NCBI GenBank assembly: GCA_012965515.1
Contig: DTSE01000470.1
Span: 1-49,627, forward strand
Source: Candidatus Melainabacteria bacterium
GTDB lineage: Bacteria > Cyanobacteriota > Vampirovibrionia > Obscuribacterales > Obscuribacteraceae
Reading direction: 5' to 3'
DNA: 49,627 nucleotides
A program made the position numbers and the translations under genes. Every line of letters begins with the position of its first letter. Positions within the stretch are counted from its first letter, which is position 1. A model generated the notes under the pieces. That model saw only the letters and a program-made list of their open reading frames with translations. It was not told the origin of the DNA and made no database searches. Of the stretch, positions 1-6,373 are shown one piece after another.

Positions 1-534
1 AGGAAGCCGCGCTAGAAAAAATAACGCAAAATCGACCAGGAGCTGGCCCCTAGCAGCACAAGGATTTAGAGACTTTGCTCGTATTCAATTGACTACGCAA
101 TTAGTGATTATTTGTATTCAATTAGTTGATCTGGTTTAGAGCAAGGTGTCTTTCTGTAAACTTTTTTCATCAAGAAAAGGCCGGTGAGCCGTATTGCAAG
201 CGGCTAGCAAGTCACGCGGTAGCGTAAAAGGAATACTTTTCAAAAGGGCAATTTCGCGCCTTGCTCCTTTAGTCTTTTCCTCGTAAACGACTCCACTAAC
301 TGTTCGAAGACACTGAATGCAGCAATTTCGCGACAGGTCAGATTGCGGTTCTTTCCACTATCTTTCAAGCCTTACCGTGATGCCTGCTGACAGCGCTAAA
401 TGCATGACTTTCAGAATAGATTTCAAACGGAAGTAAGACAGAACATTTCTACAATCGTCATCAAAATTACTCGTATCGGAACTCTTGACGGAAACTTATG
501 TCCTATCAGCGGAAACACTGAAGGAAAGCAGACA
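1..534. other. Leading intergenic stretch, no gene recognised
   Basis: No convincing coding region is visible before the small gene that starts at 535. Frame 2 is open from the window edge to about 140, but its translation is not recognisable and has no start, so it could only be a gene tail cut by the edge. The stretch around 75-135 is AT-rich. It repeats the words GTATTCAATT (79-88 and 114-123) and CAATTAG, which may be regulatory or chance. No tRNA, terminator or riboswitch is recognised. Confidence 0.4.
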
Positions 535-762
535 ATGAAAAACAACGAACTACACGTCGTACCGACACCTGAAGGCTGGCAGATTACTCCTCCTCCCGAG
601 CACAGTGAAGACGAGACTTTTGATACACGGACTGAAGCTGTGATGGCGGCGCTACATGCTGCCGAGATTGAAAACCTCGACGTAGTTGTTCACAGCGACG
701 ACGGCACCATTGTGGAAATGCCGCTCAAGCTAGACAATGAATGCAATTCCGCAGCAGCATAA
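535..762 (+). CDS. Small DUF2188-like protein
   Basis: This 75-residue acidic soluble protein begins MKNNELHVVPTPEGWQI. The order HVVP, then 'GW.I', then a T-A-A helix (TRTEAVMAALHAAE), then a beta strand VVVHSDDGTIVE, is the pattern of DUF2188 proteins: small cytosolic proteins of unknown function in which a damaged, stress-related role has been suggested but not shown. The frame stays open upstream to 400. The start at 535 is chosen because an AAGGAAAG SD-like sequence sits 7-14 bases ahead and the upstream residues do not resemble the family. It stands alone: the next gene on either strand is over 200 bases away. The family call is moderately sure; the biochemical role is unknown. Confidence 0.75.
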   Translation: MKNNELHVVPTPEGWQITPPPEHSEDETFDTRTEAVMAALHAAEIENLDVVVHSDDGTIVEMPLKLDNECNSAAA

Positions 763-890
763 TAGTGGTGTTTGACACTATCCATCGCCCTTCAGGTATT
801 TTGCGACTTCTCTCAAGTCTCGGATGAACATTTTCTGAGCACTTCACGACCTTCGTCCCGAGCCCTAACAATGGTGGCAGAATGAACGGT

Positions 891-910
891 TAGCATCACG
901 CGTGGTGCTA
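891..910. repeat. 20-bp near-perfect palindrome
   Basis: TAGCATCACG followed directly by CGTGGTGCTA is a palindrome with one mismatched pair and no loop. It lies in the gap between the DUF2188-like gene (ends 762) and the converging transporter gene (ends 1005). With no loop and no T-tract it looks more like a protein-binding site or chance than a terminator. Confidence 0.3.
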
Positions 911-1004
911 GGTCGGTATTGGTGAATTTTCCGCTCACTCTTATGAGGCAGGTATTCTTCTGCAGAATGCTCTGGCTCAGCCATTTCGGATCTCCAGATG
1001 GAGT

Positions 1005-2384
1005 CTACTTCGCGACAGACGTCCAGAGGAATAGACCGGCAGCCACAGTCATGAATGTGAATGTAGTCCACCCGCCGATATTGACGAGCGTTGTATTGGT
1101 TCGCCTTCCCATAATTTCTGAATTGTTTGATACAAGCATCAGCAACAATAGCAGCGGTGGTGCGAGAACACCGTTTAAAATTGCCGTCCAATAGAGAGCT
1201 TGCATGGCGTTAACGTGCATGAAGTTCAAAGTCATCGCCAAAATGATCGAAATTCCGATCAGCCAGTAATAGCCTTTGGCATCAACACACTTTTCGCTAA
1301 ATCCACAAGGCCAGTCGAGAGCCTCGGCAACTGCATATGCTGCGGAACCGAGAAGTACGGGCACAGCCAAAAAACCTGTTCCGATGAAACCAGCTGCAAA
1401 CAAATATTTCGCGGCTGGTCCCAGCAGGGGCTCTAGCGCTTTGGCAGCCTGAGCAGCTGAATCCACGTGAAACTGACCGCTTTTGAAAAGTGTGGCCGCC
1501 GTAGTCATGATAATGAAGTACATCACGCAATTTGAGAAAAACATACCTACGGCGATATCCGCTGCCGCGAACTTCAAATCTGCATCGCTTGCTCCCTTTC
1601 GCTCTTCGACACTGTATACGCCAGCGTCCTTCTGCTCATCTACTTCACTGTTAGCCTGCCAGAAAAATAGATAAGGAGAAATTGTTGTTCCAAGTATCGC
1701 CACTAGAGCCGCAATATAACCAGGCTGCCAGCTAATGTTCGGGATAAAGGTGTCCTTCATCACGGTAGCCATATCAATTTTACAAAAGAACGCAGTGATG
1801 ACATAAGCAAAGAGGCTCAACGTCAACCATTTGAAAACGCTCGCTAAGCGCTTATAAGAAAAGAAAATGAGTGATAAAAGCAGGATTAACGATATCGGTA
1901 TAACGGCCATGCCGGGCGAGACTGCAGGGAAAAGCAAATTGATACCGGCTGCCATCGCACCAATGTCTGTTCCTGCATTTATCACGTTTGCGACCGTCAG
2001 CAACACAATCGCCGTCCATAAGATCGCTGGATGGTAGTGACGCTTTAAGACACCGGCGAGCCCTCTTCCCGTCACCAAGCCTACTTTCGAACAGATATAC
2101 TGCACGCTGAGCATTAGAGGCAAAGTGACGAGCGCCATCCATAAACTGCTGTAGCCAAATCCTGCTCCAACTGTCGAATAGGTCGCGATACCTGAAGGGT
2201 CATCGTCTGATGCCCCTGTTATCAGCCCCGGACCCATAATCTTGAAGGTCCTCTTTAGCGGATTCTTCTCTGCCTTTGCTTCCTGCGTCCGGGGAGCTTC
2301 CACTGCAGGACGGTCTAACTGGCGATTCGACACTGTTGAAATCTCTCTCGATTTGCTACCCATACCTCGAAAGGGGTGCCACAT
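1005..2384 (-). CDS. Nramp-family divalent metal transporter, atypical motifs
   Basis: This is a polytopic membrane protein of about 459 residues with 10-11 hydrophobic segments after a polar N-terminal tail of about 45 residues. The first helix carries GPGLITGASDDDPSGIAT (residues 51-68), which matches the Nramp TM1 signature where Asp of DPGN binds the metal. Here the motif reads D-P-S-G (62-65). The sixth helix reads TISPYLFFWQ (234-243) in place of the Nramp Met-Pro-His motif, so the metal-binding methionine and the histidine are missing. The family imports Mn2+/Fe2+ with protons, but these substitutions make the substrate uncertain; Mg2+, as in Nramp-related magnesium transporters, is possible. 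The start is either 2384 or the internal Met at 2363; neither has an ideally spaced SD. It is transcribed alone. Confidence 0.88.
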   Translation of the reverse strand: MWHPFRGMGSKSREISTVSNRQLDRPAVEAPRTQEAKAEKNPLKRTFKIMGPGLITGASDDDPSGIATYSTVGAGFGYSSLWMALVTLPLMLSVQYICSKVGLVTGRGLAGVLKRHYHPAILWTAIVLLTVANVINAGTDIGAMAAGINLLFPAVSPGMAVIPISLILLLSLIFFSYKRLASVFKWLTLSLFAYVITAFFCKIDMATVMKDTFIPNISWQPGYIAALVAILGTTISPYLFFWQANSEVDEQKDAGVYSVEERKGASDADLKFAAADIAVGMFFSNCVMYFIIMTTAATLFKSGQFHVDSAAQAAKALEPLLGPAAKYLFAAGFIGTGFLAVPVLLGSAAYAVAEALDWPCGFSEKCVDAKGYYWLIGISIILAMTLNFMHVNAMQALYWTAILNGVLAPPLLLLLMLVSNNSEIMGRRTNTTLVNIGGWTTFTFMTVAAGLFLWTSVAK

Positions 2385-2537
2385 TCCCCCCGAACATATA
2401 CGGCATACCTTTCAGCCTCAACCTTTCATCGAGACTTCAGATTTTGAGGGTGGTTCCTAAAATTTTGAGGCAGCAGCGAATAATTGGAACCCGCACAGAA
2501 TGCCGCGAGTCTACACACTGCCAAGGGAGGAAACCTA

Positions 2538-2660
2538 ATGGACGAGAAGGACACGCGCAATGAAAGTAAATACGACTCCGCAGCTGAAGTCGAATCGACC
2601 ACGCGCGATGAAAAGGGTGCCGAGGAATCAAAAGAATACGAATCAATGATTCCCGTGTAA
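2538..2660 (+). CDS. 40-residue acidic small ORF
   Basis: An ATG at 2538 follows AGGGAGG with a 7-base spacer, the best SD in this part of the window. It opens a 40-codon frame ending in TAA at 2658-2660. The product is highly charged and Glu/Ser/Lys-rich, with 'ESK' words (NESKY, EESKEY), no hydrophobic core, and the C-terminus SMIPV. I recognise no family. It precedes another small gene rich in ESK words by 58 bases on the same strand, so the two may be cotranscribed. The ribosome binding site is the main support; the protein would probably be intrinsically disordered. Confidence 0.5.
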   Translation: MDEKDTRNESKYDSAAEVESTTRDEKGAEESKEYESMIPV

Positions 2661-2718
2661 CTCAGAGTTCATTTCCGCTCATTGGATTATAAAAACAAGG
2701 AAACAATGGAAAGAGATC

Positions 2719-2973
2719 ATGAATGCACAGGATATTGTCAAAAGACAATGGACAGTAAAACACGAAGAGATTGAATTCAAATTCGAAACGCTTGATGCAG
2801 CAATCTGGTATGCAGCGGGTGCAGCTTCCGTATCAAATTCAATAAGACAGATAAACACTCGCGAAAGACTAATCACTTTGCTGCCTGTCGAATCAAAACA
2901 TGTTGAATCAAAATGTGCCGAGTCGAAAGTTGTGGAGTCAAAATTTAGCTGCACAGATAAGTGCGCAGCGTAA
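2719..2973 (+). CDS. Small protein with VESK repeats
   Basis: This 84-residue protein has an N-terminal part of about 55 residues that looks foldable (KRQWTVKHEEIEFKFETLDAAIWYAAGA). It is followed by four near-repeats: VESKH, VESKC, AESKV and VESKF. The tail is short and Cys-containing. An AAAGAGA purine run lies just before the ATG. No family is recognised. The opposite strand is also open here (2679-2954, reading FDST repeats), but that frame has no SD and simply mirrors the repeat. The nearby 40-residue ORF and the N-terminus of the M13 peptidase at 15387 also use ESK-type words, which may reflect disordered linkers favoured by this genome. Confidence 0.55.
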   Translation: MNAQDIVKRQWTVKHEEIEFKFETLDAAIWYAAGAASVSNSIRQINTRERLITLLPVESKHVESKCAESKVVESKFSCTDKCAA

Positions 2974-3014
2974 AAATAATTCGCTCTAAATCAATTTGGA
3001 TGCACGGCTCAGCC

Positions 3015-3665
3015 TTATACAAGATTACCTACAATGCACTCTTCTGCGAACTCAGTGCTTTGCTGATCGAGATCAGGCTTCGAAGCCATCCATGAACGAA
3101 TGACTGCTTCAGTCCCAGGGTGACGCAAATGGCCCAATCCATGAAGTGCACCATGCTGACAAATTTCAACATCTAAATTCAGCGTTTGGCACAAAGTTTC
3201 GAACATCACATTCTGAATGCTAGGTCCTTCAGCAGTCTCAGAGTGAACATGAGTAATAGAGTAATCATCAGTAAACGAATCCCACCACATAAAGCAAGCG
3301 GTGTGAAGAGGTTTCACACTGAATAGGTCTCTATAAAGGTAATACATTGATCTAATGCATTCCTCACGCGCATCAGAAGGTATTTCCTCTTCCCAGAGAA
3401 CCTCCGAAATCGCACCCGGCATCAAACAAGAGCGCATCGCCAGAAGCCCCTGTTCCAGCTGCTCATCAGAGTATCGATCGATCAAAATTTGCGGCTTGGT
3501 AAAGAGCTTGGTGTAGTAATCCATGAGCTTGATGGGCTCATAAGTAACATCAAGGTCATCCGACCAATACCAATATTCCTCATCCTCATTAGCCGGGAGA
3601 GGGTGGTCAAAAATGTAATCAATAAATTGTTCGAACGTAGCATTAGTGAGATCGTAACTTGGCAT
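3015..3665 (-). CDS. Hypothetical acidic cytosolic protein
   Basis: This 216-residue protein has no signal peptide or membrane segment. It is acidic and aromatic-rich near the N-terminus (NEDEEYWYWSDDLD). The C-terminal part contains QHGALHGLGHLRHPGTEAVI followed by a helical segment. That His/Gly-rich stretch recurs in uncharacterised bacterial proteins of similar length, but I cannot name the family. The ATG at 3665 has only a weak GAGAG upstream. It lies downstream of the ROK kinase on the same strand with a 115-bp gap, so cotranscription is possible but not shown. The frame has coherent composition over its full length, so the gene is probably real; its function is unknown. Confidence 0.65.
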   Translation of the reverse strand: MPSYDLTNATFEQFIDYIFDHPLPANEDEEYWYWSDDLDVTYEPIKLMDYYTKLFTKPQILIDRYSDEQLEQGLLAMRSCLMPGAISEVLWEEEIPSDAREECIRSMYYLYRDLFSVKPLHTACFMWWDSFTDDYSITHVHSETAEGPSIQNVMFETLCQTLNLDVEICQHGALHGLGHLRHPGTEAVIRSWMASKPDLDQQSTEFAEECIVGNLV

Positions 3666-3704
3666 TATGGACTCTCATCAAAGATACATCTGAATTTCTT
3701 ATAC

Positions 3705-3721
3705 CCCCGGAGACCCCGGGG
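3705..3721. repeat. Short GC-rich hairpin between unknown gene and ROK gene
   Basis: CCCCGG and CCGGGG form a six-pair GC stem around a five-base loop (AGACC). There is no T-run on either side, so it is not a classical terminator. It might attenuate or stabilise the minus-strand transcript running from the ROK gene into the 3665 gene. Confidence 0.35.
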
Positions 3722-3780
3722 CAATGCACGCCTCTCGAAACGTTATCCTGGTGGGGCTCTACAGATTTAATCTCCCGTTG

Positions 3781-4725
3781 TCAGCAAACGACAGTGCCGG
3801 CGGTTCCACGCAATACGAGGCTAGCAGCACCGACTATGGCGGCATCCAATCCAAGTTCCGCACGAACCACCTTGCAGCCAGCCGGTCCCGGCAACGCATA
3901 TTCCTTCAGCACCCGGCGAGCAGGTTCTAGAAGCCAGTCACCTAGTTCCGAAAGTCCCCCACCGATAATGATCAAATCAGGGTCAAGTGCATTAGAAAGG
4001 CTTACCAAGCCAAATCCAAGATACTCGCCTGTTTTCTCAATAGCTTTTCTACCTATCCCTTCACTGTATTGACGCGCATCTTTCAGCACATCGTGACCCG
4101 TCATATTGGGAATATCTCCCCCAGATAGTTCTCGATATGTCTCCACTAGCCCAGGTCCGCTGCAATAAGCTTCCAAAGTTCCTCGAGCTCCACCAGTATC
4201 GCGACGGGCATTCGCATCCATGGAAAGCAAAATGTGCCCAAACTCGCCGCCGCTCCAATGCGCACCGTGGTGAATGCCGCCTTTTGTCAGCAAAGCACCA
4301 CCCACACCGGTTCCCAGAGCCAAAAAGACAACAGTCCCATTCGAGCATTCGCGCGCGGCGCCAAATCTAGTTTCACCCAATGCAAGGACATTGACATCGT
4401 TGTCTACAGCAGCAGGAATTCCCAATTCTTTTGTAAACCCTTCTGCTATCCTGATGCCCTTCCAGCCGGGAATAACATCCGTTGCAGAAAACACCAAGCC
4501 TTGCACCGCATCAATTTGTCCGCCGGCTCCGATGCCGACAGCGTCAATGGGTTCGCTCGACTGTGTTTTTAGTGAAGCAGCAAGCGCGATAGCAGCAGCG
4601 AGAATCTGGTCGCCGCCTTCCTTAATAGGAGTCGGGCATTCCTCACGGACGAGAACTGTGCCCTCCTCAGTGACTATTCCCCCAGCGATTTTAGTGCCGC
4701 CAATGTCAATGCCGATGCAACGCAT
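3781..4725 (-). CDS. ROK-family sugar kinase (glucokinase-like)
   Basis: This 314-residue cytosolic kinase would phosphorylate glucose or a related hexose with ATP. The N-terminal phosphate loop GIDIGGTK (5-12), the catalytic DNDVN (Asp110), LALGTGVGGALL (135-146) and the GGEFGH zinc-site histidine (164) are all visible. The ROK signature CxCGxxGCxE is not: the equivalent stretch (about 170-186) reads DANARRDTGGARGTLEAY, so the three zinc cysteines are gone. The start at 4725 is chosen over the longer frame (4773) because AGGAG sits six bases ahead and the family motif begins five residues in. The exact sugar is not inferable. The following minus-strand gene is an unknown protein. Confidence 0.9.
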   Translation of the reverse strand: MRCIGIDIGGTKIAGGIVTEEGTVLVREECPTPIKEGGDQILAAAIALAASLKTQSSEPIDAVGIGAGGQIDAVQGLVFSATDVIPGWKGIRIAEGFTKELGIPAAVDNDVNVLALGETRFGAARECSNGTVVFLALGTGVGGALLTKGGIHHGAHWSGGEFGHILLSMDANARRDTGGARGTLEAYCSGPGLVETYRELSGGDIPNMTGHDVLKDARQYSEGIGRKAIEKTGEYLGFGLVSLSNALDPDLIIIGGGLSELGDWLLEPARRVLKEYALPGPAGCKVVRAELGLDAAIVGAASLVLRGTAGTVVC

Positions 4726-4918
4726 CTCTTGCTCCTGAATCTGGTTATTACGCTGTCTTGCCGAAGGGCGCACGCAATGCTACACGACGCTCAATCTTGT
4801 CTATCAGGGTATAGATTTTATCATCGTAATAGCGCCGGGCTTTGAATCGGCGGCGTTTCCAGGTGCGAAACATCAGTCAATCGACTAGAATATAAAATCC
4901 ACTCCAATTCCAATTTCA

Positions 4919-6310
4919 ATGACGAAACGAAGTTTTTCGAGCACTCTTAGCACTTCAAGAGCTATCCGCTCTTTTGGTGTTCGCAGCCTTTTAATCATGC
5001 TGTGCCTGTGTGTATTTATAGGAGCTCCCGCCTTCGCCGTTGACGGAGATGCGTCCAATCCGATTGCACTTTCGAACAATGAAGTCAGCGGCAAAGAAGA
5101 ACCGAAGGGGCAGAGCCGATTCTATTCATTTGCAGCAGGCCCGGGCGACATCAATATCAAGGTCAATGGTGCGACTGATTTCTACTCGACCACAATGCGA
5201 GTGGTCTTGCGTGATACCAACTCACGAGAACTGGCAAACATTTCGTTTCCAGCCATTAGTGACGAGTCGACAAAAACAGCGACGGTTCATTTGGCAACAA
5301 AGCAGAACTTGGTCATGCAGGTAATGTTTTCTGTCGATGTCGGCGTGCACGTTAACTACAAAGTTCAATTGGACGGCAGTGCTTTCTCGCAGAATGGAAT
5401 GCTTGCCTCCACACCACCGGCACCGGCCGCGGCACCACAAATAGCAGCAGCATCTCGCGATGCTTTTGTAACTTCATCAGACGCGAAGACTACAACCATT
5501 CAGATAAAGGATACTCCTGTCAAATCGGACGACAACGTAAACAAACCGATTGACGACAAGTGGGCATTAATTGTTGGCATCAGCAAGTTTCAAAAGCCGG
5601 AAGTAAACCTCAAATATCCAGCGAAAGATGCAGCTGATCTCAGAGACTTCCTTGTAAAGGAAGCAAATTTCGCGCCAGATCATGTGAAGCTCCTGGTAGA
5701 CGAAAACGCGACGAAAGTAAATGTAATGGCAGAGATTGGCGACAAGTGGCTTCCTCGTGTCGCGCATCCTAACGACCTTGTTCTCATTTTCATTTCCACG
5801 CACGGAAGTCCTTCTAATGTCGATCTCCAAGGTCTGAATTACCTGGTGATGCACGATACCGATCCTTCAAGCTTGTACGCGACCGGATTGCCTTTGCAAG
5901 ATTTGGCCGCGGCAATTAAACAGAGAGTTCATGCCAATCGGGTAGTACTTGTAGTTGATGCCTGCCACAGCGGTGCCGCGAATCCAGCCAAGGGTCTGAC
6001 CAGAATTGGAAACTTTGACAGCGATTCACTGTTGCTGGGTACGGGACAATTGATAATCTGCTCCAGTGAACCTAGCCAAGTCTCTTGGGAATCGAAGCGC
6101 TACGAGAATGGTGTTTTCACACATCAACTTATACAAGCATTGCGCGAGAAGGGTGGAAAAGTTCCCCTCGCAGAAGCATTTGAAAAACTGAAAGATTCTG
6201 TCGTTTCTGAAGTACTGAAAGATCGCGGCGAATTACAAAGTCCAGTTATGAAAACACATTGGAGCGGAAAAGATCTGATACTCTCCGCACCACCGGCGCG
6301 ACCACACTAA
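4919..6310 (+). CDS. Secreted caspase-like (peptidase C14) protein
   Basis: This is a 463-residue exported protein. The N-terminus is basic, then hydrophobic (about 21-40, ending APAFA-VDG), as in a Sec signal peptide. Residues about 45-155 form a beta-rich domain resembling bacterial pre-peptidase C-terminal (PPC) domains. A low-complexity Ala/Pro linker follows (160-205). Residues 213-460 are a caspase/metacaspase p20-like domain: DKWALIVGISKF opens it, the catalytic His295 is in FISTHGSP, and Cys349 is in VVDACHSGA. Both catalytic residues are present, so it is likely an active cysteine endopeptidase outside the cytoplasm, probably cleaving after Arg/Lys as metacaspases do (family knowledge, not seen). 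The start has no clear SD; Met27 is an alternative but would shorten the signal peptide. Confidence 0.9.
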   Translation: MTKRSFSSTLSTSRAIRSFGVRSLLIMLCLCVFIGAPAFAVDGDASNPIALSNNEVSGKEEPKGQSRFYSFAAGPGDINIKVNGATDFYSTTMRVVLRDTNSRELANISFPAISDESTKTATVHLATKQNLVMQVMFSVDVGVHVNYKVQLDGSAFSQNGMLASTPPAPAAAPQIAAASRDAFVTSSDAKTTTIQIKDTPVKSDDNVNKPIDDKWALIVGISKFQKPEVNLKYPAKDAADLRDFLVKEANFAPDHVKLLVDENATKVNVMAEIGDKWLPRVAHPNDLVLIFISTHGSPSNVDLQGLNYLVMHDTDPSSLYATGLPLQDLAAAIKQRVHANRVVLVVDACHSGAANPAKGLTRIGNFDSDSLLLGTGQLIICSSEPSQVSWESKRYENGVFTHQLIQALREKGGKVPLAEAFEKLKDSVVSEVLKDRGELQSPVMKTHWSGKDLILSAPPARPH

Positions 6311-6373
6311 AGAGAAGAACCAGAAGCGTGTGAGCGCATTGCCTGCGCCGAATTCTCGAGAGTGCAACGCGCC

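Noticed and set aside
2679-2954. Minus-strand frame of 91 codons with FDST repeats
   Set aside because: It mirrors the VESK repeat on the other strand and lacks an SD, whereas the plus frame has a purine-rich site and a more protein-like N-terminus.
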